This document shows, piece by piece, positions 14,869 to 25,917 of a stretch of 64,000 nucleotides of DNA (position 1 is the first letter of the stretch; each line of letters starts with the position of its first letter). Under the pieces are notes generated by a model. It ran no database searches. It saw nothing but the letters and a program-made list of their open reading frames with translations, and had not been told where the DNA came from. A program made the translations under genes and the position numbers. Where the stretch lies: NCBI RefSeq assembly GCF_014066305.1, contig NW_023501092.1:286501-350500 (forward strand), read 5' to 3'. The DNA comes from Letharia columbiana (taxonomy: Eukaryota; Ascomycota; Lecanoromycetes; Lecanorales; Parmeliaceae).

Positions 14869-15137
14869 AAATAAGGGGAGACTGCGATATCTGATCGAAG
14901 TAATGAATTAACTGACGAGGCCATAGCATTTTCCCTAATACGCCGTGCCGTCGATCCGGCGAGTACCATAGCGATTACCCTCAGAATATATACTTTAAGA
15001 GAATTCCTATATAGTGTCGCGTCTGTTAAGATATATAGTATTCTTAAATATTAGTATCGCTGCTATAGCTGAGTTAGCTGAGTTTTTTAATGAAATGAAA
15101 TTGGAAGCTTACTTCTTAACCACTGCACCATAGCTCC
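14869..15137 (+). mobile_element. Candidate polypurine tract and 3' LTR
   Basis: About 1 kb after the last recognisable gypsy coding sequence there is a purine run, AAATAAGGGGAGA, followed at once by TGCGATATC. That is the usual layout of a polypurine tract just upstream of a 3' LTR starting with TG. The following 250 bp are clearly less A+T rich than the element body. I could not find a matching 5' LTR by eye, so the LTR end is not set and the call is provisional. Confidence 0.4.
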
Positions 15138-15478
15138 TAATTTGACGAGGGCCTATTTAACTATTTATTCGACTTTTTTCAAGAATTCCAAAAAAAACCA
15201 TATCACGTACGGTAGTTGCGCATTTTTGTTAAGGATCATATGTACGCAGGGTGTGAATATTACATATCGGGCAATACAGCAAAAAAATAAGTCTTGGCAG
15301 GGTTTCCTACTCAGACCCACCTCAAGGCCGGTGGGGCCAAGCTGAGACTACTGCGCCGCCGTCACTCAAACAATATACGTCTCATCATTGTCGTCATTCG
15401 TCATGGGCATCTTCCCGAACTTAGAGATCTCATAGCAGTGACTCCTTCATTCCTTTGCGCTGAGAGAAGCTGGACGTA

Positions 15479-17828
15479 ATGTCTACGGCCACGCCTACAG
15501 CTCAAGAGAGGGACCCGAAAGAAGGCTACAAAGACGAATCTTCCGACGCCGATTCCGACTTCGAGAACGACTTGGCCGATCAACAAGCTCGCAACTCCAC
15601 CGAAGTAGCTGAACACGATCGCGGCCTCCTGGATGAAGAAGAAGAGAGGGAGAAGCTGCTGATAGCTGGAGGTGCACAAAAAACCTCATCGAAAGGCTTC
15701 TTCGGCAGGAGACAGAAAGATAAGAAGCTAGCAGAAATTGAGCTCAACGAGAACGAGCGGAAACCTCGAAGATCACACAAGACTAGAAGAGACAAGAAGG
15801 GCAGCGGTAAAGATGAAGAGGGCGAGCTCCTGTATGAGATGGAGGAAGGAGGCGAGACCTATGACACAAGTTCGCAGGCTTCGTCCAGCTCCGCAGAACT
15901 GGAGAAGCTAAACTTGGCACACTCTTCGATGTCGAAGGTAATTCCGATGAATATCACTGTTGGAACAATGCTGATGCTCCTCTCACAGCGTCGAAAGTGG
16001 GCTCTCTGGCACATCATTGCTATATCGATAGCAGCACTCTTCGTAGCCCTCTCATTTGGAGCCTACCAAGTCACCCGAAGCGCTCGTCCAGCACATCTAT
16101 CTCTCCTCTCCAATGGCTCGTCTACCTTCGCACCTACAACTATCCTCATCTCCCTCGATGGCTTCCGAGCTGACTTCCTCACCCGAGGCATCACGCCGAC
16201 CTTGAACCAATTCATAGCAGAGGGTGTGTCCCCAAATTACATGAAGCCTAGCTTCCCAAGTGTCACTTTTCCGAACCACTACACCCTTGTGACCGGTCTC
16301 TATCCCGAATCCCACGGTGTGGTAGGCAATACCTTCTGGGACCCCGATTTGAAAGCGGAGTTTCACTACACAGATCCAGCAAGAAGCATGCAACCTAAGT
16401 GGTGGGCCGGAGGTGAACCACTATGGGTGACAGCGGAAAAGCAAAATGTCAAAGCGGCAATACACATGTGGCCTGGATCTGAGGCTGGAGTGGAGTATGG
16501 CGCTACATACGTGGACAAGTTTAATGGGAGCGAGGTGCTGTCTCGGAAGACTGAGCGTGTTCTCAGCCTACTGGATCTCCCCAGTATTGAAAATGAGCTC
16601 GTGTCAGAGCTACGACCGCAATTTATAGCTGCTTACGTTCCCAATGTTGACCACATGGGGCATAAATATGGACCTAACAGCACTGAGGTCTGGGATACTA
16701 TTTCAAACGTGGACATGATGCTGCATGATATCTTCATGGGGCTTGAGGAGCGAAACCTGACAACTCTCGTCAATGTGGTGGTGGTCAGCGACCACGGAAT
16801 GGCTACAACCTCGACAGACCGTCTGATTCAGCTTGACGACCTAATTGACCTTGACCTCGTGGAGCATATCGATGGTTGGCCCTTGTACGGCCTACGTCCC
16901 AAAAATCCTATCGACCTCCGGGGTCTCTATGATCGCTTACTGGTCGAGTCGCAAAGCAGCGGCAATTTTGAGGTCTATCTGAAAGAAAACATGCCTGAAA
17001 GGTATCACTTCTCCAACAACGACCGCATTGCGCCTCTATGGGTGATACCAAACACCGGTTGGGCCATTGTCCACAAGGAAGATTTCGATGTGAAGAAAGC
17101 AAAAGCGAAAGGCGAGACTTACAATCCCAAAGGCCTACATGGATATGATCATGAGCACCCATTGATGCGTGCGATCTTCGTAGCTCGGGGACCGGCATTT
17201 CCACATAAGCCTAATAGCAAGCTCGAGAACTTTCGTCAGTTGTCTACCTTCAATTTTGTCAGAGTGGATCTAACAAGTTCTCAGAAAACACTGAGGTCTA
17301 CAACATTGTGTGCGACTCAATAGGAATTGAGCCTAAGCCCAATAATGGCACATTCCGCCTGCCACTCAAGCCAATTGGCCTTCACTCCGAAGAGCACACC
17401 TCTACAGAAGATGATCTCCCAGGCCTCCCAGCGGAAACCTCTCATATCGATGATTCGCCCACAGAAGCCAATGAGCCCGAATTGGCCGCTTCTCCAGTGG
17501 AAACCAATGTCCAGAGCGCCGGAACATCTACGAGCGACATAAAGCCCGTCGATTCCGTCGATACGGATGTTCTCAACGACCCAGCACTACCAGAAGGTAC
17601 TCCCCAAATGAAGCAAGTTGATATCGTCTTCCAAACTGACAGCTCACAGACGAGGAACAATCAAAAGAGACCAAGGAAGAAATGAACAAATTTTGGGCTC
17701 TGGTCAAAGCCAAGATGAAGGCTGCGCAACAGTGGGCGAAGGAGATCATTGCGAATTCGAAAGCAAACCATAAGGGTGCTGCTGAGCAAGGGAGTGAGTC
17801 ATTTGACCAAGGTGATGCCCCCTCGTAG
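15479..17828 (+). CDS. Type II membrane nucleotide pyrophosphatase/phosphodiesterase
   Basis: Fungal member of the NPP (type I phosphodiesterase/nucleotide pyrophosphatase) family, which hydrolyses nucleotide phosphodiester and pyrophosphate bonds with two metal ions outside the cytoplasm. Exons 15479-17234, 17285-17596 and 17650-17828 give 748 residues. The 50-bp intron ends CTAAC...TCAG and the 53-bp one has CTGAC. A further 51-bp in-frame intron (15938-15988) is likely, giving 731 residues with KRRKW directly before the membrane segment. The N-terminal ~150 residues are charged and cytoplasmic, followed by one transmembrane helix near 180-200. The metal site SLDGFR is at D227, the nucleophile in PSVTFPNHYT is T263, then VDHMGHKYGP, SDHGMA and GLHGYDHEHP follow. 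The tail is helical (FWALVKAKMK). The continuous frame alone would stop at 17323 and lose the conserved EVYNIVCDSIGI segment. It is the first gene to the right of the RIP block and looks intact. Confidence 0.93.
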
Positions 17829-18374
17829 ATTGTTTACCATCGGCGTTTGTTACGATTGGCGGTTGGCTTGGGTTAGGTGCCTTAGCGTTTGTGATCGGCT
17901 GATACCCTTGAATTTTGACATGTGAATTATAGAGTCGAGTCGGAGCATACTACCTCTCAAGTTTGATGAATGGTTTCCCAATCACTAAATGATGGGCCCT
18001 TGGCATCTGCAAGACCTTCTCAGCCCACGATCAGCCTTTCACAGCTGCGTTTGCATTCTCTGCTCCCAGCTCTCTCAGAGTCGGTGCGCATGCAGACTTT
18101 GCGGTACTCTCATGGCTTGGCCTTTCACTGCTTAGTCACAGATTCCATTCAACTTCTCTCTTTGCTTAATTTCTGCTCGACCTGCAATGTCGATCGAGTT
18201 CGGCACGTCACTACTCGGCAATCGCCCACATGACTGGCCGTGTTGGCCATTTGCTTGATTCAATACATATATAGTCTCATTCTCTTCTTCCGTAAGACAA
18301 AGAACCGGAAGCGATAGCTCCACGATGGCAACGTTTCCGAGTTGGAATACCTTGATGCCTGTATTACCTTCATC
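17829..18374. other. Intergenic, weak coding signals only
   Basis: Normal base composition. An open frame on + (17970-18233) and one on - (18132-18416) both encode unremarkable sequence with no recognisable domain. The minus frame has the more protein-like make-up (hydrophobic stretch followed by EEENETIYVLNQ), but nothing decides between them. Confidence 0.35.
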
Positions 18375-18982
18375 TAAGTCGTGACCTGCTTCCATCTTCA
18401 CACACCGTCCAGTCAATACTTCAGATCTCCAGCTGGCATCTCAGAAGACAGTCGATGCTTATGAAGACGTACCCAATCGGTGGGATGTCCCAGACTCCGC
18501 GTGCCTTCTTGGGAACATCGAATGCGTTTCCCTGCGAGGACAAGATGGAGGATATATTCCAAGTTGGTTTTTGAACGATGGAGTATCGATCTGGATGGAG
18601 GAACGTCGCGGGGAGAGAGAGGCATTACGCTCACGAGGGAATGGGACGCAAGAGAAGAGTGACCTTCCTCAACAGGTTGCTTCTCTCACCCTTGAGATTT
18701 CAGATATATCGCCGCTTACTTGGATCACTTCCTCCAACAGCAGAACAGATTATCTCCTTGCCATCAGATCACCAGCCTACGACGAGTCCTACCACGCAGC
18801 CAGACACATCAGGACAGTAGCCAATCCATTCAGAGAACGTGTCAGCTTAATCTGATGCACAGCCAGATTCCCACTCTAGCCTCACCAGTGCTGTTGATTT
18901 CGCTCAAGAATCTCAGCCTGACGACTTTTCGGTGGTGGTGTGCAGGAAAGAAAGGTCCAGCCTGATCTTTTCTGCTACGTAG
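18375..18982 (+). CDS. Possible hypothetical gene or relic, two exons
   Basis: An open segment 18375-18816 followed by a 46-bp intron (donor GTAGCC, branch CTGAT, acceptor GCACAG) and 18863-18982 gives a continuous frame with balanced protein-like composition (for example GYIPSWFLNDGVSIWMEE, then DFAQESQPDDFSVVV). No start codon is secure: a stop lies just upstream at about 18,372, and an ATG at about 18,325 lies before it in the same frame. Open pieces continue on + to about 19,620 (for example EKFVETAFRHEQRLGAM at about 18,990) but are separated by stops. This could be a decayed gene. No family recognised. Confidence 0.3.
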
Positions 18983-20019
18983 CCACCGAAAAGTTTGTTG
19001 AGACAGCTTTCAGACATGAACAGCGCCTTGGAGCCATGTGCTTATTTATTCAAGAGGCAGCCAACAACCACAATGCTTCCACAATGCTATCGCAACTAGT
19101 CATTGATTACGCCAAGCCAGGATCTCATCTTTGTCAATGCTCCAGCTGTGCATCTGATCTCACCACGACTTTGAAGGAGTAGCTCTTCGAGGAAATGCAG
19201 GACCAGGTCCGAGATCACACTGACATCTCCGACGAATTTCCTCTGCAGCCACGGGAAGGCTTCAATCACTTCGATCAGTGATTCAGTGCGGGCTTCTCCT
19301 ACCACTTTTCCAGCTCGTGGGACTATCTTGAGCCCGTTGACTCTAGCAGATCTGCTACCGATGACGTTCCAAGAGGCCAATTATCACGAGTAGGTCCTTC
19401 GTGAGAGAGCGACCTTCCTTCTTTGGGCGCTATGAGCAGAAAGTGTGATTTCAGGTTATGTACTTGAAACCGTCCAAACGAAGACTCCTTGAGTCTCCCA
19501 AAATGCAGATTATGAAACCAAATTCTAGGAGCGAGGATTGGTATAGTGAGGTATGAAGATTTCAGATATTGCCGGATACCAAACAACTTCTCATCTCATA
19601 CAAAGACGGACTCAGCGACTACTGAATCTTGACCTATGCAAAGCCCAAAAACCTATCGACTGAGCTTTGCACATGCCAATCAGCGACATGGCGATTTCTT
19701 TCCCTCTTTTCCCCCCTTCTTTCATGTTCTTGTCATCGAGAATGTCAGAAGTTGCTGGAACGTTTGTTTTGTTGCCCCCGGCTCTCCTGCCCAAGGTGTC
19801 ACCAGCTCTCATACTCGGGATCTCAATTGCACTTTTCGCGCTCCAGACGTCGATGATGAAGGGAAGACGGCAGCGTCAACGAGGTTGCCTTTGACTACAC
19901 AATTAGCATACGCCAAGATTCACCGGTCTGCGAACGCAATGTGCCAGCTTTCAGCTTATCGCACAGTCCGTCTCAATTTAGCATGCTACATCAGATCGAA
20001 GTCTAAACTCTTGCCGCAT
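18983..20019. other. Gene-poor stretch, possible decayed coding DNA
   Basis: Protein-like fragments occur on both strands: + 18940-19182, - 19096-19380, - 19323-19586. None connects into a credible model and none shows a known domain. I see no RNA gene and no repeat here. Confidence 0.3.
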
Positions 20020-20173
20020 TAGTGCTCGCAAACAGTGAGGCCATACACAAAACAACGCATGCACAAGTAGATATGTAGATAGATGATTGGGCATATCCAA
20101 CACTGGGGCAGCTAAGACCTTTTTGGACATGCAAATAATCCAAAAAAGGCTCCTCAGCGCTAGAAAACTCCCA
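20020..20173 (+). repeat. Repeat X, unmutated copy
   Basis: About 154 bp starting TAGTGCTCGCAAACAGTGAG and ending GCGCTAGAAAACTCCCA. A second copy follows at 20453-20607. This copy keeps its CpA and TpG steps, so it escaped RIP. It precedes repeat Y, and X plus Y together make a unit of roughly 415 bp. Confidence 0.9.
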
Positions 20174-20242
20174 TGTCTAAGCGACATGCCCTGGAGTGAA
20201 ATAAGGCTATATACAGGTGTGGGTGGGTGGGAGAAAAATGAT

Positions 20243-20436
20243 ATGGCTCTGAAAGAGACGAAATCGAATGAAGAGCCATTGACAGATGCAAAACAGGTGG
20301 CTATATAGCTCGTACTGGACACCTATCCCCAACCCCTTACCGAGGTATCAACAGGGGTACTAATAAGGGTACCAACACGAACGGCTAATCAAATAGCCAT
20401 CAACGCTATAGCCTTATAATAGACCCACTAACTCAC
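20243..20436 (+). repeat. Repeat Y, left copy, half RIP-mutated
   Basis: Matches 24430-24603 in the same orientation. The first ~50 bp here are cleaner than the right copy, while from about 20,290 on this copy carries A where the right copy has G and T where it has C (for example CCTATCC against CCTGTCC, TTACCGAGG against TTGCCGGGG). The left RIP boundary therefore lies inside this repeat. Confidence 0.88.
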
Positions 20437-20452
20437 AGTCCTATTGTTATAA

Positions 20453-20607
20453 TTAGTACTCGCAAATAGTAAGACTATATATAAAATAACGTATATATAA
20501 GTAGATATATAGATAGATAATTAGATATATTCAATACTAGGATAGCTAAGACCTTTTTGAATATATAAATAATTCAAAAAAGGCCCCTTAGCGCTAGAAA
20601 ACTCCCA
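20453..20607 (+). repeat. Repeat X, RIP-mutated copy
   Basis: Aligns without gaps to 20020-20173. About thirty positions differ and all but one read C to T or G to A relative to the left copy, mostly at CpA or its complement. It begins the second X-Y unit, which is then interrupted by about 3.75 kb before the Y part resumes at about 24,365. Confidence 0.92.
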
Positions 20608-23600
20608 AATCCAAGATGTCGTTTAAAGAGGGTAAAGGTCTCGAGAAGAACTTCTAACGATATCTATCGCAGTAAATAATAGAGATTAATAGTACTAGCG
20701 CGGATGGGCTAAAAGATACTAATATTATAATAATACTCTAAGTATATAAGCTAGGTAAGTAATTATATATAGACGATAGAAATCTAACTTCTAACGATCT
20801 AGCAATTAGATCTCGTTATTACTAAGGCCGACGTTATATACTAATATTATAGTCTCTCTATAAAAGAAATAATTTAAATAATAGCTCTTAATACTAAGTG
20901 ATGTTAATATCTCGCGAAGGTTACTAATAATAATCTCTCTAGTAAAGAAGAAGCCCCTTAGCTAAAATAGCGGTATATTAAATAAGACTTTCTACTTAAA
21001 GAGATAATATAAGACTTTAACTACGTATACGTTATTATCTAACATAATTATCGTAAGTGTAATTCTATAGCGAAATAAGTTCGTTTTAGACGCTAAAAGC
21101 GTAAATTTCAGATAATCATTAAATAGCCTCACCGAGTAATGTGTAAGAAATCATTTATCGAAGTTCTTCTATTGAAGGTCTCGCTTATTATAAATAAACT
21201 CACCTACGCGTAGAAATATCGCGAAGGCGAGATAAAAGAAGATATATAGAGTTACCTCGGTATGAGTTAACTTATTAAAATAAGAAAGAATTTAAAGTAA
21301 TAAATCCTTAATAATTAGACGCCTTTCTTTTATATCAGCTTCGTTACGAAGATATTAATTATCTATAATAATGCGTTATAACTAAGGATAATAAAATACT
21401 AAGAGATTATTAAATTCTATATCTATATAAGCTAACCTAAGACCAATAAGATATATTTTTATAGACTTCGACTTAACGCGGCGAGTACTTAGATTAATAA
21501 TTTAGCCCGTAAGAGCATTTATAATTACTAAAAAGAGAGATTGAATCTCTATTAATGCGTAATAGATCGTATAGAATCTTACTAAAGTTATATATATCTT
21601 TCTAATTTTAATAGCAAGTTCTTATTAGAGAAGTCGTATGGCCTCTCGAGATAGTATAATCTGATTATATTAATATTCTAGTGGGTCTCGCCCTATTTCA
21701 GCGGAGATATAAGACCTTTCAGCTATAGATATACGTTAGTAATTTTTCGATATCGAAAATATAATAGATTATCGATTAGCTAATTAGCCTTCGTAGATAT
21801 TTAAGTAAATACTATTATAATATTATAAGTAGCTACTAGTATAGCTATATCGCGTAATAGGGCTATAACTAGCCTATATATAGAGGATTTACGTAATTCA
21901 TTAACGTTCGTCGTTATCGCAGTAGAGAACTAAGCGGATTCTTATAATTAATATAGCTAGCTCTATCGCGTAATAGACGGCCTTTATTTCTTTAAATTAT
22001 ATATCTTTAAAACGATAACATATAACTATTTTAATGCTGAAAACGTTTTTAAGCTGATCGATTAAATATAATCAGATAATCGAGAATGTGTTCTTTCCGA
22101 TATTCTAAACGTATCGATTTATATATATTATATAACTCGATTATCGACGTAGCGTATTAAGGCGACGCTATTTTAGTACTCTAGAAAGATATCCCACTAT
22201 AGTAAGTCTCCCTCTATCGCCTATAATTTATACGATTATTATAAGCCTTAAAGAGCATTAAAAGTCGCCTTAAGAATACTCTTTCTAAAATCACGACTTT
22301 AACAGCGAAAGAGAGAAAACTAATCGCTGACTCGAGCTCCTAATATAAGATATTACCCTTTTAAAGGTTTTTAATCATAATTCTTATCTTAATTAGCTTA
22401 TCCAAGAGGATCTCGCCTATATATAAATACTATCAATTCGATTCCTAGAAACTTAACTATAAAATCTATAATATTCTTTATATAATTAATTTAAAGGCCT
22501 AATTCGCTATATAGTTAATCGAATTATTAAACGTATTAGCTACGTTATTATCTAATAAAAGAATTATAAAGAAATCGTTTAAATAGTAAAGTACTATTTT
22601 TATAGAAGAATCGCGATTAAGATTTAAGTAAGAGCCTTTATAAAGAGATTAAATAGAAATAATAATATACGTAATCTAAATAATAGATATTTTCTTTTTA
22701 ATAGCGTTTATTATAATTAAAACTAAGTAGCTATTAGTTTAATATAGCGACGAATATATATCTAAAGACATCTTTAAGTCTCTTTTGCGAATTAGACCCT
22801 TGGCCTTTCTATAATAATACTACTACTACGTTTCGTATATAGCATATTTTAATACACTCTACTTCACCTAGATATCGTTATTAACTAAGTAGCCATATAG
22901 GAATAAGAGGTTATAAATTCGTCTCCAACCTTCTTATATTTCGATATTAAATCGAGTGGCGAATAGACGTGTGGCTTATTCTAGATTAACCTCGATTAAG
23001 CGTACTGCTAGAGCTACTTTTAGAAATTCGTTAATAATATTTAGAGTGCTTAACGTGCTGATAGATATTTTAACTACGATAGACTAAGATATAGCCTTAA
23101 AACCTATCTTAGCGCTCTTCCGAAGAATAACCGAAATAATCTTAATAAATATTAGATTTAGTGATCGTTTAACTATTTAAATTAATTATTAACTATTATA
23201 ATCTCTAGTAAGTATTCGGTTTAGTAGATTATATAGGCGTATAAGAACCTCTTAGTATGTACTGTAGCGACTGGCTCTGTGTACTCTGAGTTTTCTATCT
23301 TAATAATATAATTATCTAATAACAAATGATTAAAACTACTTATAACTGAATTTAAGACTTTAAGTACTTATCTATCGAATAATTTTGCTAATAGATTATA
23401 TAGATATATAAATAAATGCAGCGCTCGCGAAAATAGCTACCTCTTTGAAATTCTTTAATTTCTTCCTTCGGCGGTAACCTTACTGGGGCTGGGCGTCCGG
23501 ATTTAACTTGCTATTACTCGCATAAGTCCTTTAAGTATAGAAGGTTCTTATAGCTCTAATTTCGCTTTTGGTCTTGATTATCTTAATTATTCTAAATATG

Positions 23601-24365
23601 TATAGTAATAAAACGAGGTAATAAGTGAGAATAAAGTTAAATCTTGGTGTAGACAGCCGTGTGACGAATAGCTACGCATATAGGTCTTATTTAAACCTTT
23701 CTTCACGCTAACGTATATAAAGCGGCCGCGACTATCGAATATATATAGAAGTAGTATATTATATAATTATAGCCATTAATATCCTTTTTCCTTAGTCGGT
23801 AGTTATATATGAGCTAGTTTAACGAAATTTTTGATCTTAAAGATCTTGAGATTTATTTGAAGTACTTAATATTTACACTTCGAAACCTTTTAGCAATACT
23901 AAAAAGGCTTCTTCCTTTCTATAACGAGGACCCTCTTCTTTCTCCCGTCCGATTTGGTCGAATAAGTTTAAATCTAATATATCTAAGTAACGATAACGTG
24001 ACTGCGGTTATAACGGCGGTGGTGGCGATGTAACTTATAACCCTTCCTCGTAAGGATAGCGTTTTTCGCTCCTCTTGCCTTGAATAGCTGGTCTTCATTT
24101 TGAAGATCTACTTTGTAACAGGTGGGGCGTTTCTCACCTGGTCGGGCTCATATCCCGATGACGTGTCGTTCGGGTGTCCTCGCGGGGGGGTTTTTGGCCT
24201 TAATGGCCTTAAGGCCTTTTTGGCCTTAGGGCCTTTTGACCTTATTGGCTGCGTTAAGGTCTTTTTGTAACCTTAAAGCGGGGGTACACGTTTGTCGCTT
24301 TTTGGACCTGGTAGTGGGCGGGGCCTTTGAGTTTAAGAGTATGAGTATGTTTGTGGTAGTTGGAT
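20608..24365. mobile_element. RIP-mutated insertion of about 3.75 kb, family unknown
   Basis: A+T rich, no open frames, and placed inside the second copy of the X-Y repeat, so it is most simply an inserted element. Through-stop reading on both strands gives protein-like pieces (for example a KYREGEIKEDI-like run near 21,210 on +), but I could not assign a family; a LINE or a DNA transposon are both possible. The right end, about 24,010-24,340, keeps much more G+C, so mutation is uneven. No terminal repeats or target-site duplication were found by eye. Confidence 0.6.
24184..24275. repeat. Short GGCCTTA-rich degenerate repeat
   Basis: After a run of seven or more G, the motif GGCCTT recurs with TTTTT and TTAA spacers about six times in 90 bp, making a locally palindromic tract (TTGGCCTTAATGGCCTTAAG). 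It sits in the less mutated right end of the inserted element and probably belongs to its untranslated terminal region. Confidence 0.7.
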
Positions 24366-24429
24366 AGTCTTATGGTAGTTAAATAAGGCTATTTATATAG
24401 ACTCAACTATGAAGAAGAAGAAAATAATA

Positions 24430-24603
24430 TAGCTCTAAAAGAGACGAATCGAATAAGAGCCATTGTAGGTGCAAAACAGGTGGCTTATAGCTCGTACTGG
24501 CACCTGTCCCCAACCCCTTGCCGGGGTCCAACAGGGGTCCACGGGTCCAACACACGGCTGATCAAACGCCCCAACGTTGGCCTCTAATGGACCCCTCCCC
24601 CCA
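24430..24603 (+). repeat. Repeat Y, right copy
   Basis: Direct copy of 20243-20436. The beginning carries A where the left copy keeps G (GCTCTAAAAGAG against GCTCTGAAAGAG), but from about 24,450 on it keeps GC-rich sequence such as CCCCAACCCCTTGCCGGGG. This marks the right-hand edge of the RIP domain. Confidence 0.88.
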
Positions 24604-25917
24604 CTTTGCGAAAAGAATCGCAGCCTCCCCAATAGAGGTTTGACTGGAGACTTACTTTTATTCTGTGTTCCGATCCTATCTTCGTCTTTAAGAGCATGTT
24701 TACCTCAGGGCATCAATACACGTCTGTCATTTTGACTTTCCAAGCAGTGAGCAATTCCAACCGGGCCTTGCTTTCAGTTCCCAAGATAGAGAAGAGTGTG
24801 AATTGGCGTGATCGAGTGACCTTTCAGAGATCCATCATTACAACACCCAATGAGAACTAGATCAGTCGCTCACGGCCTCGACCATGCTATCAGCATGACA
24901 ATCATCGAGCATCCCCTGGCTACGATCAACAAGAGACTTGTTAGACAATTCCTGTTCTTGTTCTCTCTTTTCCTTCTGCGGAGTGTTTACAAAAATAGCT
25001 TTGGATATGTCAAAAGAGGCTTTTGTCCCCGAATTGAGCTCTGCTGTGAAGAACAGGCTGCGTGGTTGAAGTAGGCCTGGATCAACGAGAGGGAATACAG
25101 GAAGCAGAGCGAGGGAGAAAGAGAAGCGAGAGAAGGAGAAAAAGAGTAGTGAGAGAAGGAGGAGAGAGGGAAGCGAGAGAAGGGGGAGAAAGTCAAGCGA
25201 AGACCTGCACAACTATTCAAACATCCTTTTCCCACCTCATCATGCCAAACCCCAGCAGCCGAGACCGTGCCGCATTCACAGAAATTCTGGACAGTTGATG
25301 CACAGAAACATTGTGCTCCCAAAACACCTCATCTTCCGAGCCATGCAGAGCAACCGGGAGTTCGACTCCACGCAAAGGTTACAGAATCTGAAGCCCAGCA
25401 TACGCAAATAGAGTGAGCCGCTCCGAGGACCTCATCGAACCCAGCAAGGAAGAGCCATGGGCACCTATTGTCTAGTTCAGTGCTTATTTTTTTCACTTCT
25501 TAACACCCAACAAGCTCTTGGCCATCATGCTGTATACGCGTGCCCCGACCGTGCATACATATGGAAACAAGTGTACAGGCTGTCACACCCCTAAATTGGG
25601 CACTTTTGAGGATCTTGTAGGGGATGTTTACGTCAGTGAGCATGCTTCCTGGAATCACGAGATCTCAATATCTTCTTTTACTGCACAGCGTTTCGGCGAC
25701 TGTGAGATCAAGTTGAAAGCGGAATATTGTTTCCTTTGTGAGCATGCTATTCTCTACCAATAGTCAAACGTCATAATCGCATATAATGATGAGCACATAC
25801 CGCAACCCACGTCGAGGGAGGAAATTCTATTCTATCGCTCTCCATTGAACAGGAAAGCATGGCTGCAACGTCTTGCCTTCTCACTGCTTGCAATATTCAC
25901 AAATCATAGCCAACATC
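24604..25917. other. Intergenic with purine tract
   Basis: Normal composition. A GA-rich purine tract fills about 25,090-25,200. A + frame at 25518-25763 encodes about 80 residues with two CxxC pairs (CTGC and CFLC); it could be a small zinc-binding protein but has no other support. The minus frames across the purine tract are low-complexity Ser/Phe/Leu shadows. Confidence 0.5.

Larger units (their letters stand above)
1..15140. repeat. AT-rich RIP-mutated repeat block
   Basis: Almost the whole stretch is A+T with very many TpA steps. Remaining cytosines sit mostly in CpG, CpT or CpC, while CpA and TpG are scarce. No open frame of useful length exists on either strand. This is what RIP (C to T at CpA on both strands) does to duplicated DNA in filamentous ascomycetes. 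Relics recognised inside are listed separately; the stretches 1-1,757, 2,218-5,800, 7,100-7,780 and 8,050-8,900 hold nothing I can name. Composition changes back to normal between about 14,880 and 15,290. Confidence 0.93.

Noticed and set aside
15085..15137. Complete tRNA gene
   Set aside because: Only an A box and a loop-like segment are present; no B box, 3' half or acceptor pairing.
17235..17323. Continuous-frame C-terminus of the NPP gene ending at 17323
   Set aside because: The last ~30 residues are unlike the family; splicing at 17235-17284 restores the conserved EVYNIVCDSIGI sequence.
20020..24603. Repeats X and Y as the two LTRs of one retrotransposon
   Set aside because: The order is X, Y, X', insertion, Y'; identical LTRs would give X-Y at both ends. 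A tandem unit with an insertion explains it better.
24862..25322. Two overlapping minus ORFs of 116 and 111 residues
   Set aside because: They are the reverse reading of a GA-rich purine tract (Ser/Phe/Leu runs).
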